A stretch of DNA of 45,586 nucleotides from Pseudomonadota bacterium (GTDB lineage Bacteria; Pseudomonadota; Alphaproteobacteria; Rhizobiales; Xanthobacteraceae): the NCBI GenBank assembly GCA_023386635.1, contig JAEWJH010000003.1, positions 1 through 45,586 on the forward strand. The letters are read 5' to 3'. Below the pieces are notes generated by a model. The model was not told the origin of the DNA. It did not search any database and saw nothing but the letters and a program-made list of their open reading frames with translations. Positions 32,868 through 41,701 of this stretch are shown here, piece after piece. The position numbers and the translations under genes were made by a program. Positions within the stretch are counted from its first letter, which is position 1. Each line of letters starts with the position of its first letter.

Positions 32868-34135
32868 TAGCGCACGGCGCTCTTGATCTGCGCGGCGAGA
32901 TCCGTCCGCTCCCACGAGAAGCCGCCGTCCTTCTCCGGCGCGCGGCCGAAGTGACCGTAGGCGGCGGTGCGGCGGTAGATCGGCCGGTTGAGCTTGAGCG
33001 TGCGGCGGATATTGGTCGGGGTGAGCCGGAACAGCTGCGGCAGGATCTTCTCGAGCTTGCGCTCGTCGACCTGGCCGGTGCCGTGGGTGTCGACCAGGAA
33101 CGACATCGGCTCGGCGACGCCGATCGCATAAGCGATCTGGATCGTGCAGCGGTCGGCGAGACCGGCGGCCACCACGTTCTTGGCGAGATAGCGCGCGGCG
33201 TAGGCGGCCGAGCGGTCCACCTTGGTCGGATCCTTGCCGGAGAACGCGCCGCCGCCATGCGGGGCGTAGCCGCCGTAGGTGTCGACGATGATCTTGCGGC
33301 CGGTGAGCCCGCAGTCGCCATCCGGGCCGCCGACGACGAAGTTGCCGGTCGGGTTGACCAGGAAGTCGGACGGACGCTTCGGCATCCAGCCCTTCGGCAG
33401 CGCGGATTCGACCGCGGTCCCGATCATCTCCTTGATCAGGCCGGGCGAATACTTCTTGCCGTTGCGGCTCTTTTCATTGTGCTGGGTCGACACGACGACC
33501 TTGGTGCAGCCGACCGGCACGCCGTCGACATACTGCACCGTGACCTGGCTCTTGGCGTCCGGCTGCAGGTCGGCGAGCGACCTGGAGCGGCGCTTGTCGG
33601 ACAGCACCTTGAGGATCTTGTGTGAGAAATAGATCGGCGCCGGCATGAACGAGTTCTTTTCGTAGACCTCGCTCTCGTTGCAGGCGAAGCCGAACATCAT
33701 GCCCTGGTCGCCTGCGCCTTCCTCTTCGCCGCCTTTTTTCTTCTTGGCGTTGACGCCCATGGCGATGTCGGGGGACTGGCCGTGCAGCAGCACTTCGACG
33801 TCCGCGCCGTGATAGGAGAAGCCGTTCTGGTCGTAGCCGATGTCCTTGACGACGCCGCGCGCGATCTCGGTGATTGCCTCGCGATCGACCACGGAGACGC
33901 CGTTGATGTCGCGGAAGAACTGGCCGCGGCCCTCGCCGGCGATGACGATCTTGTTGGTGGTGGTCAGGGTTTCGCAGCCGAGCCGCGTATTCACCTGGCT
34001 ATCGTCAGCGATGCCGAGCTTGACGTCGCGTTCGAGGAACGCATCGAGGATCGCATCCGAAATCTGGTCGCTGACCTTGTCCGGGTGACCTTCCGAAACC
34101 GACTCGCTGGTGAACAGGTAGTTCTTGTGCGCCAC
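32867..34135 (-). CDS. metK: S-adenosylmethionine synthetase
   Basis: A 422-residue enzyme making SAM from methionine and ATP. Motifs: 'SESVSEGHPDKVSDQISDAI', 'GAGDQGMMFGFACNES', 'GGAFSGKDPTKVDRSAAYAA' (P-loop-like, ATP and metal binding). A lysine/glutamate-rich insert ('NAKKKKGGEEE', about residues 118-128) lengthens the flexible loop region compared with enterobacterial MetK. The start is GTG 34135, supported by GGAGGGAG about 10 bases upstream. A promoter matching TTGACC-N17-AAGAAC lies 65-93 bases upstream. No SAM riboswitch fold was evident in the leader. Confidence 0.97.
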   Translation of the reverse strand: MAHKNYLFTSESVSEGHPDKVSDQISDAILDAFLERDVKLGIADDSQVNTRLGCETLTTTNKIVIAGEGRGQFFRDINGVSVVDREAITEIARGVVKDIGYDQNGFSYHGADVEVLLHGQSPDIAMGVNAKKKKGGEEEGAGDQGMMFGFACNESEVYEKNSFMPAPIYFSHKILKVLSDKRRSRSLADLQPDAKSQVTVQYVDGVPVGCTKVVVSTQHNEKSRNGKKYSPGLIKEMIGTAVESALPKGWMPKRPSDFLVNPTGNFVVGGPDGDCGLTGRKIIVDTYGGYAPHGGGAFSGKDPTKVDRSAAYAARYLAKNVVAAGLADRCTIQIAYAIGVAEPMSFLVDTHGTGQVDERKLEKILPQLFRLTPTNIRRTLKLNRPIYRRTAAYGHFGRAPEKDGGFSWERTDLAAQIKSAVR

Positions 34136-34199
34136 TGCCGACACTCCCTCCGAAAGCGCGCCAATCCGCGCCAAAGAATTCTCACTATGAATCCGGGGT

Positions 34200-34228
34200 G
34201 TTCTTGCAGCGCGCCCGCGCAAGGTCAA
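34200..34228 (-). promoter_or_regulatory. Probable metK promoter
   Basis: Minus strand: TTGACC, 17-base spacer, AAGAAC, a form common for alphaproteobacterial housekeeping promoters. It is placed correctly for metK transcription. Confidence 0.5.
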
Positions 34229-34324
34229 GATGCGGGCTGCCGTGGGCGCAACCCACGCCGTGCGTCCCGCGATCCCGTTTCGGCCCCTGTCGCAATGGGC
34301 CGGCGCAAGCGAACCGATAGCTTG

Positions 34325-34738
34325 TTATTGGCCGGTCTGATCGTCGCCGGCCATTTCCTCGACCAGATCGACGATGCGCCGCCGCAGCTTGGCATCCTTG
34401 ATCCGGACGAAAGCGCGCGTCAGCGCAAGACCGTCCGAGGTGGCGAGGAAGTCGGAGATGTAGGCGGGTGATGGCGCCTCGCTGAGGCCGTCCACTTCAT
34501 GACCGGTCGCGGGTGCGCCTTCGAAGAAGAACGACACCGGGACCTGAAGAATGCTGGAGATCTGCTGCAGGCGGCTGGCGCCGATTCGGTTGGTGCCTTT
34601 TTCGTATTTCTGAATCTGCTGGAACGTCAGGTCGAGCGCATCGCCCAACTTCTCCTGACTCATCTCAAGCATCATTCTCCGCATGCGCACGCGGCTGCCC
34701 ACATGCTTGTCGATCGGATTGGGCGCTTTTTTCACCAT
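34325..34738 (-). CDS. PraR/PhrR-like XRE-family regulator
   Basis: A 137-residue DNA-binding protein. The helix-turn-helix (about residues 12-70) has 'PNPIDKHVGSRVRMRRMML', 'MSQEKLGDALDLTFQQIQKY' and 'EKGTNRIGASRLQQISSIL', nearly the pattern of PraR of Azorhizobium/Rhizobium and PhrR of Sinorhizobium. The rest is a short variable domain ending in a helical 'LRRRIVDLVEEMAGDD'. PraR controls symbiosis- and biofilm-related genes and quorum-sensing circuits in rhizobia. GAGGAGAAG precedes the ATG. A 336-base AT-rich region upstream likely holds its promoter and operator. Confidence 0.9.
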   Translation of the reverse strand: MVKKAPNPIDKHVGSRVRMRRMMLEMSQEKLGDALDLTFQQIQKYEKGTNRIGASRLQQISSILQVPVSFFFEGAPATGHEVDGLSEAPSPAYISDFLATSDGLALTRAFVRIKDAKLRRRIVDLVEEMAGDDQTGQ

Positions 34739-35074
34739 ACAATTTCTTCTCCTCGTATCCCGATCCGCGCCCGACTATGTCTTTTTTTACCGCCGGCACT
34801 GTTCATATCTGTTCAGAGAACGCAATGGCGTTTTAAGGCAACGACCACTGCCAGGCAGCATAAATTTAAGTTATACTTCCCGATTTGTCTTTGAATTGAA
34901 GTATTTGACATCAAGCCTGACTTTAAAAGTGGCAACTCTGTGGCTTGATGTCTGTATTTATGCCGAAATCGACCAGTCGGTTGCAGTCGTGTGCTGGTAC
35001 AATTCCAAGCTCTGCCGGTTACAGAACTCGGCGGAAACAAACTTCAAAGGCGCAAGCCTGGACGCGGTTTTTCG
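34739..35074. other. AT-rich intergenic region between lnt and the PraR-like gene
   Basis: The longest gap in the window and clearly more AT-rich than its surroundings. It holds a perfect 11-base inverted repeat (34907-34917 and 34942-34952, GACATCAAGCC type) with a 24-base spacer containing ACTTT-A-AAAGT, a CTGTTCA tandem at 34799-34816, and TATAAC-like elements on the minus strand. No credible coding frame is seen. It probably contains the promoter and operators for the regulator gene. Confidence 0.6.
34907..34952. promoter_or_regulatory. Perfect 11-base inverted repeat upstream of the PraR-like gene
   Basis: GACATCAAGCC and GGCTTGATGTC separated by 24 bases. With no U-run after it on either strand it is more likely an operator or RNA structure than a terminator. 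Function unassigned. Confidence 0.5.
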
Positions 35075-36670
35075 CTAAACACGCCGCCTGCGCCGCAACA
35101 CCCATCCGAGCGCGGCGAGGACGATCAGGGCGGCCGGTGCGTCACCGAGCCGCGCATACACCGTTGCGGGCAGCGCTTTGGGCAGCGGGGCATCGAGCAC
35201 GCCCTCGGCGCCGAGCGGAAGCGACGCGATGATCCGGCCCACCGGATCGACCACAGCGGAGATGCCGTTGTTGGCGGCGCGCACCAGCGGCAGGCCTTCC
35301 TCGATGGCGCGCACACGGGCCTGCTGGAAATGCTGGTAGGGGCCGGTGCTGATGCCGAACCACGCATCGTTGGTGAGGTTGAGAATCCAGCCGGGGCGCG
35401 GCTCGCTCGCCGGCAGGATGCCGGGAAACACGATCTCGTAGCAGATCAGCGGCAGGAACGGCGGCGCCTGCGGCGTCGTCATCACCCGGCGGCGGTCGCC
35501 TTCGAGGAAGCCGCCCGACACCTTGGTGAGCTGCATCAGGCCGAGCTTTTCCAGCAGCGACTGGAACGGCAGGTACTCTCCAAACGGTACGAGATGCACC
35601 TTGTCGTAGATGCCGAGGACCGAGCCTTCGCCGTCGACGGTGTAGATCGAATTATAGGCGCGGGTGATACGGCCGTTCGGCGGCACGGTTTCCGGCGCGC
35701 GCACCGACCCGGTGATCAGCACCGTGCGGCTCGGCAAGAGATCCGCGATCTGCGCCATCGCGTCCGGCTCGCGCGTCAGGAAAAACGGAAATGCCGATTC
35801 CGGCCAGATCAGATGTGTGACGTCGGCGACGCCGCTCGACTGCGGGCCGGTGGCGCGATCCGACAGCTTCAGATAGCGGTCCATGACCTGCTGCTTGGCG
35901 GAATAGTTGAACTTGGTGTCCTGCGGCAGGTTCGGCTGCATGATGCGCAGCTTCGTGCCGGGCACCAGCGCGGTCGGATGCGCCCACAGCGCCAGCGTGC
36001 CGTAGGCGGCCATGACGACGAGCGTCAGCATGGCGAGCGCCGGCGTGCGCCACGGATGCCGCGTATCGGCGCGTTCGTCGACGAGCACGGCCGGCGATGC
36101 GACCACCGCGATGGCGATGAAGGTCATGCCCCACATGCCGATCAGCGCCGCGTTCTGCGCCAAAGCGAGCGGCTGGGTCAGCGCATAGCCGAACAGATTC
36201 CACGGAAAGCCGGTGAGCATGTGACCGCGCAGCCATTCGGCGATGGTGAGCGTGACGGCGAGCGCGAGGATGCGCAGCGGCCCGCGCACCCAGATGAGCC
36301 GCGCGGCGGCGAGCCCCGCCGCCGTGAACAGCGCGAGATAAGCGGGCAAGCCCGCGACCGCGACCGGCAGCAGCCAGCCGAAAGTCTTGGCGTCGACGAG
36401 AAAGGCGTACCCGATCCAGTAAAGCCCGGCGACGAAATAGCCGAAGCCGAAACACCAGCCGGTCCACGCGGCGGACCACAGGCCGCCGGTGCGGCCGGCG
36501 GTGGCGCCATCGGTCAGCCAGACCAGCACCGGAAAGGTGATGAACAGGATCGGCCATGCGTTGAACGGCGCCACCGCGAGCGCGGAGGCGGCGCCGGCCG
36601 CGAGCGCGATGGCTGCGCGGCGCCAGCCCCCGGCCAGCACGATTCCATGATGCCAGCGTTTGAGCGTCAC
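35075..36670 (-). CDS. lnt: Apolipoprotein N-acyltransferase
   Basis: A 531-residue inner-membrane enzyme adding the third acyl chain to lipoproteins. Six or more N-terminal membrane helices (about residues 18-215) precede a periplasmic nitrilase-like domain with the catalytic Glu in 'HLIWPESAFPF', Lys in 'YDKVHLVPFGEYLPF' and Cys in 'LICYEIVFPG'; 'NLTNDAWFGISTGPYQHFQ' is also diagnostic. It starts with GTG overlapping the corC stop (GTGA). A final membrane helix and basic tail close the protein. Confidence 0.97.
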   Translation of the reverse strand: MTLKRWHHGIVLAGGWRRAAIALAAGAASALAVAPFNAWPILFITFPVLVWLTDGATAGRTGGLWSAAWTGWCFGFGYFVAGLYWIGYAFLVDAKTFGWLLPVAVAGLPAYLALFTAAGLAAARLIWVRGPLRILALAVTLTIAEWLRGHMLTGFPWNLFGYALTQPLALAQNAALIGMWGMTFIAIAVVASPAVLVDERADTRHPWRTPALAMLTLVVMAAYGTLALWAHPTALVPGTKLRIMQPNLPQDTKFNYSAKQQVMDRYLKLSDRATGPQSSGVADVTHLIWPESAFPFFLTREPDAMAQIADLLPSRTVLITGSVRAPETVPPNGRITRAYNSIYTVDGEGSVLGIYDKVHLVPFGEYLPFQSLLEKLGLMQLTKVSGGFLEGDRRRVMTTPQAPPFLPLICYEIVFPGILPASEPRPGWILNLTNDAWFGISTGPYQHFQQARVRAIEEGLPLVRAANNGISAVVDPVGRIIASLPLGAEGVLDAPLPKALPATVYARLGDAPAALIVLAALGWVLRRRRRV

Positions 36671-37764
36671 GTGGGCCCGGTTTTCGAAGGCGGGGTGCTG
36701 TCGTCGAACGGCGACGGCGGGGCGACGCCGGCAAGCACGGCATCGGGTTCGCGCCGCCGCGCGGCGGCGTCACGGCGGTCCTTGAGCCGGTAGATGCGCG
36801 CGCGCTTGACGCGGCGCGGATCGGCGTCGACCACCTCGATCTCGAATTGTCCGGGGCCGGGCACGATCTCGCCGCGCACCGGAACGCGGCCCGCGCGCGC
36901 GCTGAGATAGCCGCCGAGCGTATCGACGTCTTCGGCGGTGTCGCCCGGATCGAAATCGGGGCCGACCACGCGCGTCACGTCTTCTAGATTGGTGCGCGCA
37001 TCGGCGAGGAACGAGCCGTCGGGCTGCGCCACCACCGCCGGCGCTTCGTCGTCGTCGTGCTCGTCGCCGATGTCGCCGACGATCTCCTCGACGATGTCCT
37101 CGATCGAGATCAGGCCATCGGTGCCGCCATACTCGTCGACCACCAGCGCGAGATGGATGCGCGTTGCCTGCATCCGCGCCAAGAGATCGATGCAGCGCAT
37201 CGACGGCGGCGTGAACAACATTTCGCGCACGATCTGCGCCGACGACAGCGGCATCGCCAGATCGACCGATTTGAGGTCGAGCCCCGCCGGCAGCGGCTTC
37301 TTGCGCTTGCTGGGTTTCGCCGGCGGCTCGGTGGCGCGCGCGGTGATGTAAGCGATCAGATCGCGGATGTGCACCATGCCGATCGGATCGTCGAGCGTGT
37401 CGTTGTAGACGACGAGACGCGAATGCTCCGCCTTCTCGAACACGCGGATGAGTTCGCCCAGCGGAATGTCCTGCTGCACGGCGACGATGTCTGCGCGCGG
37501 CACGCGCACGTCGCTGATGCGGCGCTCGCGTAGCGCGAGGATGTTCGCCAGCATCGTCCGCTCGACCGGCGAGAAGCCGCTGGCGTCATCCGCCTCCAGC
37601 ACGTCCCTGAGTTCGGCGCGGGTCGATTCCTGCGGGCGGCCGAACAGCGTGCGCAGGATACGCCGCAGCCAGCCGCGGCCATTCTCACTGGCGCTGATGA
37701 CCACCGGCAGATGCCGCGGCTCGTAAGGTTGTCCGGGGGTATCGGTGGGCGGGCGGTCAGGCAT
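36667..37764 (-). CDS. CorC/HlyC-type CBS-domain protein
   Basis: A 365-residue cytosolic protein of the hemolysin C/CorC family. Two CBS domains (about residues 85-145 and 165-230) have 'RVPRADIVAVQQDIPLGELI' and 'LVVDEYGGTDGLISIEDIVEEI'; a CorC_HlyC domain with 'DTLGGYLSARAGRVPVRGEI' follows. It lacks the N-terminal DUF21 membrane part. In E. coli the protein (YbeX) affects Mg2+/Co2+ efflux and ribosome metabolism, and it neighbours ybeY and lnt here as there. ATG 37764 overlaps the ybeY end by 8 bases. Confidence 0.93.
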   Translation of the reverse strand: MPDRPPTDTPGQPYEPRHLPVVISASENGRGWLRRILRTLFGRPQESTRAELRDVLEADDASGFSPVERTMLANILALRERRISDVRVPRADIVAVQQDIPLGELIRVFEKAEHSRLVVYNDTLDDPIGMVHIRDLIAYITARATEPPAKPSKRKKPLPAGLDLKSVDLAMPLSSAQIVREMLFTPPSMRCIDLLARMQATRIHLALVVDEYGGTDGLISIEDIVEEIVGDIGDEHDDDEAPAVVAQPDGSFLADARTNLEDVTRVVGPDFDPGDTAEDVDTLGGYLSARAGRVPVRGEIVPGPGQFEIEVVDADPRRVKRARIYRLKDRRDAAARRREPDAVLAGVAPPSPFDDSTPPSKTGPT

Positions 37765-38245
37765 GCAGCGCCGCCTCGATATCCGTATCCGCATAGGGAT
37801 CGGCGATGCCCAGCCGGGCCAGAATCCTGCGCTCGAGCGCTTCCATCGTCTCGGCTTCGCGACTCATCTCGTGATCGTAGCCGATGAGATGCAGAAATCC
37901 ATGCACCGCCAGATGCGAGAGGTGATGCAGAAACGCCTTGTGCTCGGCCTTGGCCTCGCGCGCCACGGTCTCGTAGGCGATGACGATATCGCCGAGCAGC
38001 GGCGATTTCGGACCGCCGGCCGCGGCGGCGGGAAACGACAGCACGTTGGTCGCCTTGTCGAACCCGCGCCAGTCGCGGTTGAGCGCGCGGATCGCGCGAT
38101 CATGGGTGAGCATCACCGAGACCTCGAACGTCTTGCGGCGCGTCGCGGCGGCGGCCGCATCGATGGCGGTGCGGATCGCGCGCCTGGCGCGCGGCTGCGC
38201 GCGCCAGCGCGTGGAATTCGTCATGATGTCGACGGTGCCGCTCAT
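37757..38245 (-). CDS. ybeY: Endoribonuclease YbeY
   Basis: A 162-residue zinc-dependent endoribonuclease required for 16S rRNA 3'-end maturation and ribosome quality control. 'NVLSFPAA' and the zinc-binding 'HLAVHGFLHLIGYDHE' are intact. The start overlaps the phoH stop (ATGA). The phoH-ybeY-corC-lnt order is the widely conserved one. Confidence 0.97.
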   Translation of the reverse strand: MSGTVDIMTNSTRWRAQPRARRAIRTAIDAAAAATRRKTFEVSVMLTHDRAIRALNRDWRGFDKATNVLSFPAAAAGGPKSPLLGDIVIAYETVAREAKAEHKAFLHHLSHLAVHGFLHLIGYDHEMSREAETMEALERRILARLGIADPYADTDIEAALHA

Positions 38246-39264
38246 TCCTTGTCGCGGGTTTCTCTGCCGCGCGTGGTGCGGGCTGGCGCCGCGCGGTCGT
38301 AAGCGGCGACGATGCGCGACACCAGCTCATGCCGGATCACGTCCTCGGCGCTGAACGCGGCAACGCCGATGCCCTCGACGCCTTGCAGGAGCCGCAGCGC
38401 TTCCGACAGGCCGGAAACCTGTCCTGCCGGCAAGTCGATCTGCGTGGGGTCGCCGGTGACGATCATGCGGCTGTTCTCGCCGAGGCGGGTGAGAAACATC
38501 TTCATCTGCATCGACGTGGTGTTCTGCGCCTCGTCGAGGATGATCGCGGCGTTCGCCAGCGTGCGGCCGCGCATGAAGGCGAGCGGCGCGATCTCGATAT
38601 CGCCGTCCTCCAGCGCGCGGGCGACGACACGCTGATCCATCAGGTCCGACAGCGCATCGAAGATCGGCCGCAGATAGGGATCGACCTTCTCGCGCATGTC
38701 GCCGGGCAGGAAGCCGAGGCGCTCGCCGGCTTCCACTGCCGGCCGCGTGAAGATGATGCGGTCCACTTCCTTGCGCTCATAGAGCTGGATCGCATAGGCG
38801 ACCGCGAGCCAGGTCTTGCCGGTGCCGGCAGGGCCGGTGCCGAACGTGAGCTGGTGATGCTTGAGCGTGCGGATGTAATTGTCCTGCGCGGCGGTGCGGG
38901 CGCGCACCGGCCGCTTGCGCAGATTGATCTCCTCGAAATTCGGCCGCGGCTCGCCGGGCGCGAAGTCGAACAGCGAGCCTTGCGCCAGCGCCTGCCGGAT
39001 CGCGCCGTCGACATCGCCGGAGACGATGTCCTGCCCGCGCTGCAGCCGCGCATAGAGATCGTCGAGGATGCGGCGTGCCTGCTCGCAGGCTGCGCGCGAA
39101 CCGCTGATCGAGACCTGATTGCCGCGCTGCTCGGCGACGATGCCGAGCCGCCGCTCCAGCAGCGCGAGGTTCTGACCGTATTGCCCGAACAGCGCCGAGG
39201 CGAGGCGGTTGTCGTCGAACGAGAGTTCGATCTGGGTGGTCGCGGTCTCGGCTGCTTCAGTCAT
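38242..39264 (-). CDS. PhoH-family ATPase
   Basis: A 340-residue protein with an N-terminal KH-like segment (about 20-90) and a P-loop ATPase core: Walker A 'GPAGTGKTWLA' near residue 138, Walker B 'AAIILDEAQNTT', and 'RMIVTGDPTQIDLP'. It is the YbeZ type, a predicted RNA helicase-like partner of YbeY in rRNA processing. ATG 39264 was chosen over an upstream ATG that adds 11 non-conserved residues. Confidence 0.95.
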   Translation of the reverse strand: MTEAAETATTQIELSFDDNRLASALFGQYGQNLALLERRLGIVAEQRGNQVSISGSRAACEQARRILDDLYARLQRGQDIVSGDVDGAIRQALAQGSLFDFAPGEPRPNFEEINLRKRPVRARTAAQDNYIRTLKHHQLTFGTGPAGTGKTWLAVAYAIQLYERKEVDRIIFTRPAVEAGERLGFLPGDMREKVDPYLRPIFDALSDLMDQRVVARALEDGDIEIAPLAFMRGRTLANAAIILDEAQNTTSMQMKMFLTRLGENSRMIVTGDPTQIDLPAGQVSGLSEALRLLQGVEGIGVAAFSAEDVIRHELVSRIVAAYDRAAPARTTRGRETRDKE

Positions 39265-39301
39265 GGTGCTGGTCGTTATGGGACCGGATGAGCGCAAACC
39301 T

Positions 39302-40717
39302 TCAATCTCCTGCAGCCGCGAGCGCCGGGCGGGGTTCCCGCGGCGCCGCTGCCGTGATGATATCGCCGAACAGACTGTTCACCATCAACCCCGTCGTGTG
39401 CACGCGAACGATCTCGCCGATCAGGGCGCGGTCGGCCATCACATGCACCGGTTGCAGATATGGGGAGCGGCCGACCAGTTGACCAGTCAGTTTGCCGGGC
39501 TTTTCCAGGAGCACATCGAAGCTGCGGCCGACGCACTGCTGGTTGAACGCCGCTTCTCGCTCGCGGATTTTTGCCTGCAGCGCATGCAGCCGCTCGGTCT
39601 TTACCGCGTCGGGAACCTGGTCGGCGATGCCGGCCGCCGGCGTGCCGGGGCGCGGCGAATAGGCGAAGGTGTAGGACGTGGTGAATTGAACCTCGTCCAC
39701 CAGCGCCATCGTGTCAGAGAAGTCCGCATCGGTTTCGCCGGGGAAGCCGACAATGAAATCCGAGGTAAAGGCGATGTCCGGCTGCGCCTCGCGCAGCCGT
39801 GCGATCACGTCGAGATACTGCGCGCGCGTATGCTTGCGGTTCATCGCCGCGAGCATCCGGTCGGAGCCGGACTGCACCGGCAGATGCAGTTGCGGCATCA
39901 GTTGCGGCAGGTCGCGATGCGCCGCGATCAACGTGTCGTCGACGTCATTGGGATGGCTTGTGGTGTAGCGAAGCTGCGCGATGCCGGGAATGCGCGCGAC
40001 GCGATAGAGCAAATCGGCAAGCGTGGCGCTGCCGCCGTTCTCCGCCGCGCCGTGATAGGCGTTGACGTTCTGGCCGATCAGCGTCACGGCGCGCACGCCG
40101 GCTTCCGCCAGCCGCTCGACTTCGGCGACGATGCGCGCCACCGGCCGCGACACCTCGATGCCGCGCGTGTAAGGCACGACGCAGAAGGCGCAGAACTTGT
40201 CGCAGCCTTCCTGCACGGTCACGAAGGCGGAGACGCCGCGCGCGCGGATCGCAGTGCGCGACGGCGGTGCCAGCGCGTTGAAGCGATCCTCGACCGGAAA
40301 TTCGGTGTCGACCACCGGTTTGTGTGCGCTGCGCGCCAGCAATTCCGGCAGCTTGTGATAATTCTGCGAGCCGACGACGAGATCGACGGCGGGCGCGCGG
40401 CGAACGATCTCCGCGCCTTCGGCCTGCGCGACGCAGCCGGCGACCGCGATCTGCATCTGCCGGCCGTCGCGCGCCGCCGCATCCTTGAATTCGCGCAGCC
40501 GCCCGATCTCGGAATAGACCTTGTCGCTTGCCTTCTCGCGGATGTGGCAGGTGTTGAGGATGACAAGATCGGCGTCGTCGGCGCGCGCCGTTTCCGTGTA
40601 GCCCTCGCGCGCCATGAGATCCGCCATGCGCTGCGAATCGTAGACATTCATCTGGCAGCCGAACGATTTGACGTGCAGCTTGCGGGGCTTCTGTGGCGTG
40701 TCGCCGGCGTCAGTCAT
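39302..40717 (-). CDS. miaB: tRNA-2-methylthio-N6-dimethylallyladenosine synthase
   Basis: A 471-residue radical SAM methylthiotransferase modifying A37 of tRNAs. The N-terminal UPF0004 domain provides three Cys for the auxiliary cluster ('KSFGCQMNVYDSQRM', 'NTCHIREKA', 'AGCVAQAEG'); the radical SAM motif Cys-x3-Cys-x2-Cys is in 'GCDKFCAFCVVPYTRG'. A TRAM domain forms the C-terminus. Length and motifs are normal. It is the gene immediately upstream of phoH. Confidence 0.98.
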   Translation of the reverse strand: MTDAGDTPQKPRKLHVKSFGCQMNVYDSQRMADLMAREGYTETARADDADLVILNTCHIREKASDKVYSEIGRLREFKDAAARDGRQMQIAVAGCVAQAEGAEIVRRAPAVDLVVGSQNYHKLPELLARSAHKPVVDTEFPVEDRFNALAPPSRTAIRARGVSAFVTVQEGCDKFCAFCVVPYTRGIEVSRPVARIVAEVERLAEAGVRAVTLIGQNVNAYHGAAENGGSATLADLLYRVARIPGIAQLRYTTSHPNDVDDTLIAAHRDLPQLMPQLHLPVQSGSDRMLAAMNRKHTRAQYLDVIARLREAQPDIAFTSDFIVGFPGETDADFSDTMALVDEVQFTTSYTFAYSPRPGTPAAGIADQVPDAVKTERLHALQAKIREREAAFNQQCVGRSFDVLLEKPGKLTGQLVGRSPYLQPVHVMADRALIGEIVRVHTTGLMVNSLFGDIITAAAPREPRPALAAAGD

Positions 40718-40836
40718 GCCGCGTAAAGGTCTGACCCTTGGTGCGAAAATCCGGACGGAACAAGCTCATGGCGGTCCGGGAATGGCCGCCGTCATAACGG
40801 CTTTTGCCGCAAAAAGGAATGCCGTCCGATTGCGGG

Positions 40837-41697
40837 CTATCCCGCGGGCTTTGCGGCGGCTTCCGCTGTCGGAGCGGCCGGTTCCGGCGCGCGGGGCGGC
40901 GCCCGATCGCCGGGGCCGCGACCGCGAAGCGTGTCGGCGGTGATCTGCCGCACCGCCTGCTCCAGCCGGCGGGTCAGCTTCTTGCGATCCGGCTCCTGGT
41001 CGGACGGGATCGGTTCGCCAAACGTCACCACGGCGTCGATGCCGCCGCGCGTCACCAGCGCCGAGAGGTGCGGCATCAGATCGAGATCGCCGTACCATGC
41101 GGTGAGGTAACGGTGCTGCCGGCCGAGCGGCATGCCCTGCACGCCGGTGTAGCAGATCGACAGCGGCTGGATCATCACGCGGCCCTTCAGCGTGTCGTGC
41201 ACGCTTGCGTCACGCACCGCGCCGACCAGCGCCGAGCGGAACGGCAGCACGTGATTGCCATCGCTCGACGTGCCTTCGGCGAACAGCACCACCGGCACAT
41301 TCTCTTTCAGCCGGTCCACCATGTCGTTGATCGCGTCGCCGGTCTGCTGACGGCGCTGGCGGTCGACGAACACGGTGCGTTGCAGATAGGCGATGATGCC
41401 GACCACTGGCCAGCGGCGCACTTCACTCTTGGCGACGAAGGCGACCGGCGCCACCGAGCCGATGGCGAGAATGTCGGCCCACGAGGTGTGGTTGCCGATC
41501 ATCAAGGTCGGCTTGTCGAGCACCGGCGCGCCGACCATGCGCACGCGGATGCCGAGCAGCTTGCACAGGAAGCCGTAATAGAACACCGCGACGCGACCCC
41601 AGCCGGGCAGGCGCAGGGTCTTGAGCGTCCATTGCACGACGGCGAGCATCGCCACCGTGGTGAAGAACACGAAACCGACGAACAGGCCGCGCAGCAT
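40837..41697 (-). CDS. plsC: 1-acyl-sn-glycerol-3-phosphate acyltransferase
   Basis: A 286-residue membrane-associated acyltransferase. An N-terminal helix (1-25) is followed by the catalytic 'NHTSWADI' (H-x4-D) near residue 73 and 'VVLFAEGTSSDGNHVLPF', which carries the substrate-binding EGT. It makes phosphatidic acid or acylates a related lysolipid (an OlsA-type role in ornithine-lipid synthesis cannot be excluded). The last ~35 residues are Pro/Ala-rich. It starts 4 bases after the fur-family gene. Confidence 0.93.
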   Translation of the reverse strand: MLRGLFVGFVFFTTVAMLAVVQWTLKTLRLPGWGRVAVFYYGFLCKLLGIRVRMVGAPVLDKPTLMIGNHTSWADILAIGSVAPVAFVAKSEVRRWPVVGIIAYLQRTVFVDRQRRQQTGDAINDMVDRLKENVPVVLFAEGTSSDGNHVLPFRSALVGAVRDASVHDTLKGRVMIQPLSICYTGVQGMPLGRQHRYLTAWYGDLDLMPHLSALVTRGGIDAVVTFGEPIPSDQEPDRKKLTRRLEQAVRQITADTLRGRGPGDRAPPRAPEPAAPTAEAAAKPAG

Positions 41698-41701
41698 CCG
41701 T

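Noticed and set aside
34139..34324. Possible SAM riboswitch before metK
   Set aside because: Only a simple GCGTGGG...CCCACGG hairpin is visible; no conserved SAM-II, SAM-V or SAM/SAH core was recognised.
34995..35010. GGTACAATTCC-like tRNA T-arm near lnt
   Set aside because: The T stem does not pair over five bases and no acceptor or anticodon stem was found, so no tRNA gene is supported.
34683..35078. A 131-residue plus-strand frame in the gap upstream of the PraR-like gene
   Set aside because: Half of it is antisense to the regulator gene, it has no ribosome-binding site and no protein-like pattern.
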